From Nectonema munidae (lineage: Eukaryota; Nematomorpha; Nectonematoida; Nectonematidae), in assembly GCA_030549495.1 (NCBI GenBank), contig JAUIRK010000183.1, positions 145,917 to 209,916 on the forward strand: 64,000 bases of DNA, written 5' to 3'. This document shows, piece by piece, positions 34,873-45,560 of the stretch (positions within the stretch are counted from its first letter, which is position 1; each line of letters opens with the position of its first letter). The position numbers and the translations under genes were made by a program. The notes beneath the pieces were generated by a model. The model ran no database searches and had not been told where the DNA came from. It was given only the letters and a program-made list of their open reading frames with translations.

Positions 34873-35451
34873 AATTCGAGTCAAAACGCCCGAAATCAAA
34901 ACGCCCGAAACCAAAATGCCCGAAACCAAAATGCCCGAAACCAAAATGTCCGAAACCAAAATACCCGATACTAGAACGTCTGAAACTTGAATCTACAAAA
35001 ATATTTAAAATACAAGATTTTTTCTTGTATCTACGCTTTTTATCTTATATATTTTTCTAAGAATATGTTCAATTTAACACTTTGTTGTTTCACGTGCATA
35101 AAAAACAGATACAAGATTCCTAATTTATTAATTTTATCGAATCAACTCCTGAAATTTTGAACCAAAATCAGAAATTATTTATATTCTTGTTTTCCTGTTT
35201 TTAAATTAGTCACATCTTTTCTGGTTTCAAAGTGATTTTTCGTTTTAATTGGTAGTTTAATTGTTTTTTCAAACTAAAGAAATAATGTATTTTTGTATGA
35301 TCACTTTTATCTTTCAATCAAATTGATCACTATCATTTCGTGTCAAATCGACCGTTTTGAAAACTGTCAACATATAATAAATTTCAAAAAATAGTAACGC
35401 CCTAATTATTATTTTTGGGCGTTTTGGTTTCGGGCGTTTTGACCCAGCGCC
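34873..35451. mobile_element. Foldback-like element with CGCCCGAAACCAAAA units
   Basis: The left arm has seven 15-bp units (34880-34995) of CGCCCGAAACCAAAA and variants. The right arm at 35417-35443 is the inverse of the first 27 bases of the left arm with one mismatch. ATAAAATTAG is repeated at 34863-34872 and 35452-35461, consistent with a 9-10-bp target duplication, the size made by foldback/Mutator-type elements. The interior is non-coding. A second left end occurs at 36639-36690 and also starts GAATTCGAGTCAA. Confidence 0.8.
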
Positions 35452-35930
35452 ATAAAATTAGGATCATTTCTGTGCCGATAAATTAAGTGAAACAAAAAAT
35501 CATTGTACTCTAAACAAAAAAAACATAAATATTTAACATATATTCAAAATATAATGTTAAATATTTAATAAAGTTAAACTAATGTTTACTCAATACATCG
35601 TAAAAACCCAAATAACTAAAATAATGTAAATAAATATGCCTGTAAGGAAAATGAATGAAGAAAGCACTTGATTTGAGAAATAAAAATAACAAAATAAAAC
35701 TAAAACCGTAACACTTTTCTTCGTTCTGAGAGTTAAATTAGTTATCATTCACAACTTATGAGAAAAAAGTTCAAGCTGTTTTCTTCTTTCTCGATTTCAA
35801 ACATGTGTAACTTATATATACACATATGCAACTTTTTTCTACGTTTAAATATTTAGTAACTTAAAAACTATTCTGTTTAGGGTTGAAGCACGTTTAGCAA
35901 ACAAAGTATTGAAATTCTAAACACATTATT
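35452..35930. other. Non-coding, AT-rich
   Basis: I see nothing recognisable. Confidence 0.5.
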
Positions 35931-36110
35931 TACAGTGTAATTAGGATGTGATGTCAATCAAATTTATTTTCCCTTGAAATTTATTTTTAAAAATTGATCC
36001 AATACTATTTTTGCTAAGTTTTTGCCATTACTGCGAAAAAATGTGTCAAAGTGCAAGTAGAATTAGTGATATATGTCTGGAAATTATCTCATAAACATAT
36101 TTTAAATAAG
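35931..36110 (-). repeat. Orphan monomer of the 60.5-61.8 kb satellite
   Basis: Matches the reverse complement of about 60780-60940: GATGTCAATCAAATTT, AAAAATTGATCCAATACT, TTTGCCATTACTGCGAAAAAATG, GTGCAAGTAGAATTA. It lies 24 kb from the array and in opposite orientation. Confidence 0.75.
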
Positions 36111-36638
36111 TAAGTAAGTAATTTATTGAGATTAAATGAGGCTATTCACTTCAAAAAAAATAATGATATTATATTTATTTATATATGATATATATAAATG
36201 GAAATCAAATTTGAATTTTGTGTGACTCCAAAGATTTGTGCAAAATGCTAAAAGATACCACACAAAAGTAGCAATTAAAATGAAAAAAAACAGGTAGCAA
36301 TAAATTCAAATCAAAAGTTAGAACAAACAAAACATTCTTTGTTACTGCATATTGGAATTTGATAATATTTTGAGAGAAACCACAGTTTTGAAACCGCTTT
36401 AAACTTTTGACTTGAAGGACCACTTTCACCAAGCATCTACTTGAAGTTTTCATAAAAAGAAACGACTTTGAACCTCACTGATTACTTGGAAGATGTGAGT
36501 CTATAATGGGGTTTATCAAGTGTAGTTGTATTTCTGAAAATTATGTTCATTTGCAAGTGTAGGTAATGAGCTTTGAAAAAGGATTGTGACAGGAAATGAG
36601 ATTGGAAAGAAGAAAAATGCCAATTTTTAGTTTAAAGG
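36111..36638. other. Non-coding, AT-rich
   Basis: An 82-codon minus-strand frame at 36205-36453 matches nothing and has no codon-level support. Confidence 0.4.
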
Positions 36639-37010
36639 AATTCGAGTCAACACGCCCGAAAACCAAAACGCCCGATACAAGAACGTCAAAAATAATAAAA
36701 TCCATTGTTTTTTTACTATTATATAAAATTGAAAAATGAATCAGGAATTTGACGAGATTAAATTCTAAAACTTTTAAAAATCAATATTTATTGCATAAAA
36801 TTTGTATTATCCGAAAAATAGGAAGCATATAAAATATAAAAATTACATATTAAACTTTTTTGTTATATTTTTTATAAGTATGAATAAAATAAATTTTATT
36901 ATAACTTATAATTTTTATATATAAATGTTTGTTTTAAATTTATCTTCAACTAAACTTGATTTTGAAAATTGTTGTTTTTATGAAATGTCCCGTTTTTGTC
37001 ACGGTAAGAT
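36639..37010. mobile_element. Degenerate second copy of the CGCCCGAAACC foldback-like element
   Basis: GAATTCGAGTCAACACGCCCG at 36639 copies the left end of 34873-35451, followed by two or three units. The right end is uncertain; TGTCCCGTTTTTGTCACGG near 36986 is a poor candidate. Confidence 0.5.
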
Positions 37011-38791
37011 GTGGTCAGCCTAAGGCTATAGGCAAGTAGGCTTAAATTAGTCTAAGATATTTAAAGTTACACTATAAACAAATTATATAGATAGTGGAAT
37101 GAAAAACTGCTTAGGGAGCAAATATAAAAACACTTTTATCTAAAAGGTCACTTTTTTTGGAGAGGGTAAAGGTAACGTGGGGTGTTTTCATCAAGAAGGC
37201 AAGATTGTGCCGCTTGTATCGAAATATGTGGAATGTAGGCTTGATTTGGAATCGAACCCAAGACCTTCAGTTATCGAAAATAGTATCTAACCAACCTTAC
37301 TCACGCCCCAATGAATACATTTTAGGTGGCAAAAAATTACATAGGAAAAAAAATTTTTCACCAATTATTTTTTACTTTTTTAATTTTCAATGTTCAGGCA
37401 AAAAATTAGTTAAATTTAAATAATTTAATGGTTGCGCAAGCATTTAAAAATAAATAATATATGAAAAATGTTGTTTTGTATAAAAATAAAAAAATAACAA
37501 GTATTGAAATAAAAAAATAAAAAAAATATATAATACTATTTGCAATTAAATAACTCTAATTGAAAGAAAAACTTGATCGAAAATTGTTTAAATTCGATTG
37601 TAGGAATTATATTTGTGAATTGATTGTAAAGCATATTTTTGACACATTAATTAAAAAAACACATGTAACCAAAATATTAAGATATTTGAAAAAATTGGTA
37701 AATTGTTGGAAAGTATAAACACACTTCACTTCAAAAGTGTTGAAACCGAATAAAAAGCAAAAAATTTTATTGTAGTTGATTGCACAAATCTTTTGATTTT
37801 TGTTTGTGAATATCAACCAAGATATGATCACAGATAATTGCTTAAATTATATCTCATATTTCTTGGAGTATCAGAAGCTATAAATGCAGACAAATGCGCC
37901 TAGTGCATAAACAATGCAAAGTTATTATTTTTATTATGGATAGATCAGTAAGTAAGTGTAAGAGTATAAGAAAATAATTTAAAACTCATTAATATATAAA
38001 AAAAATCGTAAGAGAAAAGGATATTAAAGGAATATTTTATTTGAAAACAAACACTAAATACCCTATTCTCTTACGATTTTTTGCATATTTTCTTACACAA
38101 TGGAACAAAATATTACAGTTACAACTCATTAATTACATACATTTAACTCTACAACTTTTCCAATAATAATTATGACAATTATGATTATATTAAAAATAAT
38201 TATAAATAAGGTTTTGAAAAATATATAGCATTTAAATAAGAAAAGGGGTCAAATGACCACTTTGACCCTTTAGGGGACTTCTATTTATGTAACTTTATAT
38301 ATGTGTGCGTATGTACATTATGTAGGAATAAAAACTTACATTTGAATAATAACGTTAGCAATGTAAAACAAAAAATAACCAGGATCGTAAGGAGAGCTAT
38401 TTTTTAACGCGTTAACGACAAGAATAAACAGACGATAAAGCAGAAGATTTGAATTAAAAAGCATTTTAATAAACGCAGACGATTTATTTTTGTGAAATCG
38501 ACAGTGAACGACTCCAGTCACTGTTCGGCCAACGTAAGTACTTGCATGCATACATAGGGTTTAATGACACGGGTAACAATTTTATTGACAAACAAATCTA
38601 TTTTTTTAAGTTCAAAGCATCTTAGCTTAACACTAAATTTTGATTGGCAGAATTCATCACTTCAATACGTCTACCAATTGTTATTAATTTATTCATGTTT
38701 TAAATATTTCAAATTTATTGCACAATTCAACTTAAACATTCATTTAGTAATTTTAGCGGAATTAAAATCTTGGATCGGTAATTATGGGTTA

Positions 38792-38831
<40 letters not shown>

Positions 38832-38885
38832 CTTAATAATTTTAATATACTAATTAATTAATAATTTTAAATATACCGTTTTAGT
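37011..38885. other. Non-coding, with hairpin and poly-C run
   Basis: An inverted pair AAAAAATCGTAAGAGAA (about 38004-38020) / TTCTCTTACGATTTTTT (about 38066-38082) forms a short hairpin. A possible eroded piggyBac-type MITE with GCAGACGAT lies near 38406-38510. A run of about 36 C lies at 38793-38828; its translation as polyproline is not a gene. Confidence 0.5.
37164..37310 (-). repeat. tRNA-derived SINE, copy 7
   Basis: Same unit on the minus strand, B-box GGTTCGATTCC, 3' block GTTACCTTTACC, head GGGGCGTGAGTAAGG. Confidence 0.87.
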
Positions 38886-39066
38886 TCTAAACGGTCTTTT
38901 TTAAATTCTAAAGTGTCTTTTTCAAATTCTAAAGTGTCTTTTCCAAATTCTAAAGTGTCTTTTTCAAATTCTAAAGTGTCTTTTTTAAATTCTAAAGTGT
39001 ATTTTTTAAATTATAAAGTGTATTCTAAAGTGTCTTTTTTAAATTCTAAAGTGTCTTTTTTAATTT
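38886..39066. repeat. 20-bp minisatellite AAATTCTAAAGTGTCTTTTT
   Basis: About nine units of 20 bp, mostly differing only in the T/C-rich half. One unit is shortened (TATTCTAAAGTGTC). It begins about 60 bp after the poly-C run. Confidence 0.9.
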
Positions 39067-39744
39067 TACTTTTCTGAATAAGCTTTGAAGTCTTGTTTCT
39101 TAATAAATGCGCGTAATATTATGTGCGATTGTAAGCTTGCTTCTGTAGACGTGTTGAAAGATACACTGATAATTTTCTAATTCTCCGCCTCTATTCAAGT
39201 CTTTTTTAATTCGATGCAACTGGCAGTTCATTTATAGACAAGTTTTTAACTCTTCAAATTTTGCCTTCTGCATAGATTGTTTTTATATTATAGTAACATA
39301 GAATTAAATTTTTTTTTAGTTTGTATCGAAAGTTTCAACTAAGGTAAAAAGTGAATTTTAAAACTTAGTTTCGAAAAATGTTTTACATCCATTATAAAAT
39401 GAAAAAAAGTGTTCACACACACTTCTTTATTATCATTCAAGTAATTTGAAGCAAAAACAATATATCACATTTTATGAAGAAATAAAAACTCCCATTTGCT
39501 CTTTTTGTATGTTACGTAGTGCATGTGCTGCATGGTAGCTTTTGCTTTCCTCGCTGTTTATTGAGGAAACAGCTTTTTTGATCACTTCATCTAATATGAA
39601 AGAAAGTGTTGTGTCTAAAATAAAAGTTTTTAAAACATCTTTTATAAATATTGAAGCAAACCTTACTTAATTTCTGTTTTGCAAAATTTTTGAGAATGCC
39701 AGCTCAATTGGATTCATCATGTAACTATAAGGAGACAAAAACTT
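39067..39744. other. Non-coding, AT-rich
   Basis: I see nothing recognisable before the duplicated block begins. Confidence 0.5.
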
Positions 39745-39864
39745 CAGACAAATAGACACAGGTATGGGAAGAAGAATGTTTTGCTGTATCAGTTGTTTTC
39801 GAATGAAGTTCATGGCCTTCTTCAATTAATCTCTAGTGTTGTGCTTGTTACTGTGTGAGAGAAT

Positions 39865-40072
39865 CAGTGGCGTACTCAAGACGGGGTCTTTGGTGCAGTT
39901 TTCTTAGGAATTTAAAGCTAATATAAACCTATCTCCATTGCTGAAGTGATGAATTTTTTTAATAAAAAATTTGTTGACTTTTAAGTTTCTGAGAAATTAG
40001 ATATTCTTATTTTTTTTGAAAAATATGTTTATATTTGTGCCACCCCATTTTTAATTTTCGGCTACAACACTC
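39865..40072. mobile_element. hAT MITE in unit A
   Basis: Starts CAGTGGCGTACTCAAGACGGGG and ends GGCTACAACACTC. The flanks GAGAGAAT and GTGAGAAT match 7 of 8. The orthologous MITE in unit B is 53183-53390, so insertion preceded the duplication. Confidence 0.75.
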
Positions 40073-40082
40073 GTGAGAATAT

Positions 40083-40346
40083 AAATTTAAATCAAATTAA
40101 ATAAAGATAAGAATTTTCTATTTCATTAGCTTTTTAAAGTAAGTAATCAAATCGGCTTGGTTTTCATGAATTTGGAAAATTCTGAAATGCATGAAATGGT
40201 TGAAAATAAATTCGGTGCACTTAAAAAACTTGAAATGCTAGTTTCATATGTTAGAATTAAAAATTTCGATTCTTCAAAAAAAAGTAAATTTAAATCAAAT
40301 TAAATAAAGATAACAATTTTCTATTTCATTAGCTTTTTAAGAGTTA
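40083..40346. repeat. 55-bp direct repeats around a transposon fragment
   Basis: AATTTAAATCAAATTAAATAAAGATAA followed by AATTTTCTATTTCATTAGC occurs at about 40083 and about 40287. Between them lies a block encoding NLENSEMHEMVENKFGALKKLEM, also found on the minus strand near 32150-32240. Unit B lacks all of this. Confidence 0.75.
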
Positions 40347-40532
40347 ATTTGCTGTTTTCCTTATTTTAAGTTTGCTGAATATATCTATCAACTAAAAAGC
40401 TTCATTTATACAGTTTTTGTATCAATGCCTCATACATCTCTCCATTTGTTTTGAAATCGAAAGTTAAAAAAAGTCTCCGCTATTGAAGAATGTAATTTTG
40501 AAGTATAATTGCTCAACAAATATTTACATTGT

Positions 40533-40952
40533 GAGAGACATTTAAAACGTATAGCAACTTTTTATAGAATTGAGTAGTATTAGATACAAATATAAGGACA
40601 TTTTCAATCCGATAATAACAATTCAAAAATATTTTTTTCTTAAAAAATTAAAAATCACTCTGAAAAGCCTGTTTGCAGAGTTGAAAGAAGAGATGAGAAA
40701 ACAATAGTCGTAGTCGGTTTTTACAAGAAATTAGGAGTTAGAGTAAGAGATTATATTGTGAATGAATATATAAATAATGTGGGTTTGGAGTGGCAGTTTT
40801 GTAAGTGTTTCTAGTTGGACTAAGATGTATAACCATTCAACTCCGCCCCCAGCTAAAAGTATTAAAATTAATGTTTTATTGGCCCAAAGGTCAGCCGATT
40901 CAATTGTTGTGAGCCCAATAGTCGGTTTACGCAAAAAATTATTTCTGAAACT
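40533..40952. repeat. Dispersed repeat, second copy of 4015-4383
   Basis: Same orientation as the copy in RBM24-like intron 2. In unit B only its first 50 bp remain (about 53595-53645), after which other sequence follows. Confidence 0.75.
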
Positions 40953-41056
40953 ATGCAGATAATGCGGGTAAAAAATAAATTTAGAGACCCGGTGCTAAAC
41001 ACATAATTTATTTTGCGATTTTGGGTCAAACTTTACTCATTTGGATGGGTGCGGGA

Positions 41057-41180
41057 TGATACCTCGTTTGTATGCTTAATCCTACCAATAATACATCATA
41101 CCTCGTTTGTATGCTTTCTGTGTATATGAAATAAATACATCATACCTCGTTTGTATGCTTTCTGTGTATGCAAGAAAAAT
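41057..41180 (+). repeat. Upstream 45-bp tandem repeat, unit A
   Basis: Units of CATCATACCTCGTTTGTATG plus CTTTCTGTGTATATGAAATAA, about 2.5 copies, 190-310 bp before the gene start. The same array precedes the paralogue (53876-53990), with about the same spacing. Confidence 0.8.
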
Positions 41181-41366
41181 GGCATCATAACAGAATTATA
41201 TTGGCTCGTTTTGTTTGATTGACTTTAAAAGCAACCGATCAAATTAGAGTATTTTGCATGTGAATCAAGATATAATTGGTAGGCTGAAAGAAGTATGTAT
41301 GTAAATAAACGAGTAAGCATTTTAGTATTCACTTTTTAGATTATGCACTTAAGCTATTACACAAGA

Positions 41367-42446
41367 ATGGGGAGCTTAACAATTTTACTATTTCTAAGCC
41401 TTTTTCTCTGCTCAACACAAAAAGGGCATGAAGAAAAGCAAAAATTAGTAAGGTTAATATCAGACAATATCAGATACGCAGTAATGCATGAAACCAAAAG
41501 AAAGATAAATTTATATTATACTTATATTTGTATATCCAATATAATAGTATGCTTCTTATTGCTATGCATGCTTTCAGAAAGCTTATTTTTTAAAAAGCCC
41601 AAACAAACTGATGAAAAGAATGATGGGGAAGAAAGTGATTTTCGCTCTAAAGGAACCAAAGATTCTAATGAGGGGGAAGTTAATGGTGGATCAGAAGTTC
41701 CCTTATGTTTCATTACAAAATTTAAAAACTTTTGGGAAAAGGAGCAGACAAATTTTTGGAAGAAATTGGCACGCTTAGTTAAACACCGTAAGTTGCCTTT
41801 ACACCTCATGACAATGATAATTTTCTGTATAGAGAAGTTTATAATCATGATGTTGAATTTGCTAAAAAAGGATCACGCAAAAAAAATTAAGATGACTGAC
41901 TTCAAAATGAACTTATTCACAGCAAATGAAATGGAAAAGAAAAGTAGGCTTAAGAAATTATCTCGTACACAAAGTTTAGGTGTGCTTGCTGATTCCAAAG
42001 AAAGTAAGAATGAAGAAAGAGTCATGAAGTTGCAGCGAAGCCACAGTTTTGGAGAAGTTAAAAATATGTGGAGCTGTAGATGTAATTTGAGGAATTTCGC
42101 TATACCCAATGAAAATATAGAGAGAATGACTAAGGTTTATAAAAAGAGTAAGACAATAAGGAACGAAGAAAGTCTCTTTTCATCCATAATAACGCTGGAA
42201 GAGATTTTAGAAGCGCAAAAACATGCCTGCACCTATCAATTTTCGGATATTCCAAAATCTGAGCCAAAAAAATTAACCATTTCGGAACGACTACTAAAAC
42301 TTAAGGAACGCATCAAAAATATTGGAAAAAAAAACACTAATGCCAAAAATCAAAAAAAGGATAAAGCTACTTCAACTTCAAATAGTCCAAAACAGTCTTA
42401 TAGAAAAAGGTTTAAAGGGATATTTCAAGTGTTCAAAAAAAAATAG
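41367..42446 (+). CDS. Unrecognised secretory/membrane protein, paralogue A
   Basis: 359 residues from the ATG at 41367. An upstream in-frame ATG (41343) would add eight residues, but paralogue B lacks it (ACC), so the downstream start is preferred. Visible: signal peptide (SLTILLFLSLFLCSTQ, residues 3-18), a charged helix (HEEKQKLVRLISDNIRYA), a hydrophobic segment at about 47-70 (YYTYICISNIIVCFLLLCML), an acidic/basic spacer, a second hydrophobic stretch at about 146-165 (LMTMIIFCIEKFIIMMLNLL), then a basic tail. The tail has a repeated motif, KLSRTQSLGVL and KLQRSHSFGEV, which are basophilic-kinase-like R-x-x-S sites, a CxC (SCRCNL), and a Lys-rich end (FQVFKKK). Single exon, intact, and no known domain that I can name. 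Function unknown; duplication and conservation suggest a real gene. Confidence 0.8.
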   Translation: MGSLTILLFLSLFLCSTQKGHEEKQKLVRLISDNIRYAVMHETKRKINLYYTYICISNIIVCFLLLCMLSESLFFKKPKQTDEKNDGEESDFRSKGTKDSNEGEVNGGSEVPLCFITKFKNFWEKEQTNFWKKLARLVKHRKLPLHLMTMIIFCIEKFIIMMLNLLKKDHAKKIKMTDFKMNLFTANEMEKKSRLKKLSRTQSLGVLADSKESKNEERVMKLQRSHSFGEVKNMWSCRCNLRNFAIPNENIERMTKVYKKSKTIRNEESLFSSIITLEEILEAQKHACTYQFSDIPKSEPKKLTISERLLKLKERIKNIGKKNTNAKNQKKDKATSTSNSPKQSYRKRFKGIFQVFKKK

Positions 42447-42545
42447 ATCTATTTTTCCATATGGTAAAGCAATTGACACTTTCCTAAATTTGTTCAAACT
42501 GGGTAATTAAAAAGTCATTTAAATTGTTTTGTAATACTTTGACGA

Positions 42546-43380
42546 GTGGATAAAATATTCTCTACAGTGTCCGAAAATTTCGCCGTAAACAAGTTTGCCG
42601 TAAACAAGTATTTGTGATAAAAACAGTTTGGTTTTTGAAATACCATTTTATCTCTTTCAAACAACCAATTTTGGCCAAGTAATTATTTTTTTTATTTTAT
42701 CTTTATTTTATTTTTTATTATATCTTTCTTTTTATTTTATTTTATCTTTATTTTTTTTCGACTATAGTTTTTTGTAGGCAGCCAACCCAAGACGATGGCT
42801 TATCAAATGGAAACTAGTGTAGAGGAGGACTGAAATTAGTTGACGATTTTAACTATATTTACCAAATAGATCGAAAAAGAGATAAAAAAATTAAAAAAAA
42901 TTACTCCTTACGGATAATAAAAAAAAATAAAAAAAAAATAAATAAAGTAAAAAATAAATCGATAATAAATAAAATAAAAAAATAAGTACTCCATTTCCTT
43001 ATTGGTTGTCAAAAGAAAATAAGACATTGAGAGAAGTTTAAAGTTAAGGATAAGTGGTCATTGTAATGGATATACTTGGAAGAAGATAGTTTTAGAGTTA
43101 AGGTTATTTTGTATTAGTTTGCTTCTCAGTTCTCATTCCTCTAACATTCTACAATTTATCATGTTTCATCAATTATTATTTAATTATTATTATATTCCGT
43201 AAACAATTAATGTATTCCAATATACTTTCTGCATACAAACTTATTTTTAAATTCCCCTCTACGACAAATTTATGGAAGGGTCGTCGGTATCGTTAAAAAA
43301 CTTTCGGAAATGAACAGCTCACTAGATAACCAAGCAGAGAGAAAAGAAAATGTAACACATCGAGAAAATTTCAAATAAAT
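42546..43380. other. Non-coding insertion in unit A, AT-rich
   Basis: Largely absent from unit B. It contains two TTTGCCGTAAACAAG-type 15-bp repeats (42576-42608) and low-complexity TTTATTTTATC and AAAAATAAAAAA tracts. Confidence 0.5.
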
Positions 43381-43682
43381 CTTAAAGTGGGCAACAATGA
43401 GGGACTGGCAATCCTGAAACCCCCGGTTCGCCGGCTAATACCTATTCATCCAAATAGGGGGGACCTACATGCCTTAGATCATCTTGGCTCTCCTGAAGCG
43501 GTTTTTATAAACCTTTGGAAACTAACAAAATCATAAGTGTTTTTTTTTTAAATGTTTTTTTTTTATGTTATGTTCTAAATCTATGCCTGTTCTATAAGTA
43601 AATATAATGTATATAGATATACTATATTTATTATGCTCTAAAATATTTTAATAAATTTTTTTTCTTCTTCTTCTTCTTCTTA
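43381..43682 (+). repeat. LINE- or SINE-like 3' end with (TTC)n tail, unit A
   Basis: CAATGAGGGACTGGCAATCC, CCCGGTTCGCCGGCTAATACC and GGGGGGACCTACATGCC, then CGGTTTTTATAAACCTTTGG, ending in TTCTTCTTCTTCTTCTTC at 43663-43682. The last third matches the reverse complement of 51238-51400. The first part is also at 55905-55997. Confidence 0.7.
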
Positions 43683-45169
43683 GATCATCTTGGCCAAAAG
43701 CTGATATAGAGAGCAGTTCCTAAGAGAAATTGGCAAGCATTTGAATTTAAAAACAAGATGCTAATATTCTTCTAGGACAAGAGAAGTAAAGAAATAAAAA
43801 AGTAACTTCTACACCACATAGAAAAAATTCTATGTATTTTCTAGATATTTTTGAAAAATTTCTGTTATGAAAGCTTACCAAATTAATTCTTTTAGAGAAC
43901 TTAATGCTTTCCCTAAAAATTTTAAAACAGGAAATAACACCAACTGATTTCATCTGTTTTGAAATTATATTTTGGTTTTTTAAAAAAATATTGTATTGTA
44001 ATTGTTTCTGTAAATATACTGTCAAGTATTTATTTTTTTATACGAAGCTTCGGTTTCCTCTCCGTTTTTGCAGAATCTTTATAATGACTAAATGTTTCCT
44101 TTTTTCTTGCTTATTTATTGAATGTGTCTGGAAAGAATTTCTTTCAAGACTGGTCAAGTTCTAGATGCTAATTAGTTCTGGTCAATTGCTGTCTAATCTC
44201 AGTTCTATTCCTCATAAATGTTATTTATCATAGTTGACAATTACAAATTCCATAGTTTCCGGTTTAGTGACTTGTGTGGATTATCAGTAGGCAAAATTTT
44301 ATATTTGACTCATAATTTTACTTGTCTCCATTGTATTTACAAATTTACTTTGAAATATAAAACTAAAATGGAGAAAATATGACTTTATTGAAACAAAAAG
44401 AAAAGAATTAAATTATTTAAATTAAAGAAATTTGATAAAATAATTAAAAATTGGGGTGAATTTGACATTCACATTAATGAATTTTCAAAATGTGTTTCTT
44501 ATGAAGAATGTTTTTTGGAGACTAGTTTTGCATAGACTTCAAATCCTTTTTCGTATTTATTGTAAGTTTGGTAATTTCATTTTATCAGAGCGTATTCAAA
44601 TTCATTTATCATTAAAAATTTTTAAAAATTATCTTCATTATTGCTAATTAAAAATGTTAAGATTTTATTTAAATATTATATCGGAATTATGGAAGGTTTT
44701 GAATTATGTTTTGCGGTTCAGTGATAGTCAACAACTTATATTGAAATTAGACTTGAGATCATTACTGCTAAAAATAACTTCGTTTTACAACAATTTTTAT
44801 TTTGAGCAAAAAGCACTTCATTATATTTATCGCTAGATTTGATTTTTTTTCTCGTTTTCGCCATCGTAGGAAGCTTCGTTATTTATTTTCAAAAAAATGT
44901 AACAATATTTTTTAGAAATTAACAAAAAAACTATTGAAATCAAATAAATTGCGTTGAAAGTTTAAAAGATTTAAAATATAATTTATGAAATTTGCTCAAA
45001 TGAAAGATTGAAATAAAAAAAAAACTCTAAAACAGTTTTTTAATTTATATCAAAATAAAAAAAAAAGATAAAAAAAAATGTGTGCCAATTTTTTAACAAA
45101 CTTTAAAATATTAAAATTTTTTAAAATTTTTTATTTGAATTTAAATGATGAGTAAAAATAATAAATTAC
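43683..45169. other. Non-coding, very AT-rich
   Basis: Short frames (43747-44164, 44456-44836) are Phe/Leu/Ile-rich by composition and match no family. Confidence 0.5.
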
Positions 45170-45560
45170 TTGTTTAAACAGGAGTCCAATACAAACTAAT
45201 GTGTTTAAGTATTGTTTCAAAAGAATCTAAACCCTTATTTTTTATTTCCTCTCTCCACATGAATTCACACATATACGAATCTAATAGATTTCCATGTGTG
45301 CCATTGTGTTTTTTATTTCTTGATTTTTTTTTATTGACTTCTCCAAAGTCTTTCAATGTTTTGAGTATGCGCTCCAGTATAGGGATCTACAAAGTTATGT
45401 GAATGGTTTACAATTGAATGAATATATTCATTGGTAGAAAATATATTACTGTATGCTCTCCAATCATCACTTATAATGTTAGTTCCAGGCCTTATGCTAT
45501 CCTTTATTATTGGAAGCAAATTTTTCCATTTTTCATTTGGACCGGGGAAGCTTTTTTTAT
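45170..45560 (-). pseudogene. Merlin (IS1595/ISXO2-like) transposase C-terminal fragment
   Basis: Minus-strand blocks: KWKNLLPIIKDSIRPG, IISDDWRAYSNI (catalytic SD.WRAY), IHSIVNHSHNFVDP, TGAHTQNIERLWRS, then after a one-base shift in an A-run (about 45325-45335) KKKSRNKKHNGTHGNLLDSY and CEFMWR. This is the DDE half of Merlin transposases. The N-terminal zinc ribbon and first catalytic Asp are missing, so it is inactive. Confidence 0.8.

Larger units (their letters stand above)
39745..43500 (+). repeat. Segmental duplication, unit A (partner 53066-55997)
   Basis: Aligns in the same direction with 53066-55997. Shared parts: AATAGACACAGGTATGGGAAG block, hAT MITE, spacer TATATCTATCAACTAAAAAG, promoter-side 45-bp repeats, the whole gene, 3' flank, and a 3' LINE-like end GGGGGACCT.CATGCCTTAGA. 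Unit A has extra insertions: a transposon fragment near 40140-40290, the dispersed repeat 40533-40952 and about 0.55 kb at 42.55-43.1 kb. Confidence 0.88.

Noticed and set aside
34880-34995. CRISPR-like short regular repeats
   Set aside because: Units are contiguous without spacers and the genome is eukaryotic.
34830-35060. Reading frame with repeated Lys-Cys-Pro-Lys-Pro
   Set aside because: It is the translation of the 15-bp CGCCCGAAACCAAAA units of a non-coding foldback-like element.
38564-38836. Reading frame ending in polyproline
   Set aside because: The prolines come from the poly-C run; the rest has no coding signal.
41343-41366. Upstream in-frame ATG of paralogue A as true start
   Set aside because: Not conserved in paralogue B (ACC there), and it would put eight polar residues before the signal peptide.
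43747-44836. Cluster of short hydrophobic frames between the duplicated units
   Set aside because: Composition-driven (Phe, Leu, Ile, Lys); no conserved motif and no counterpart near unit B.
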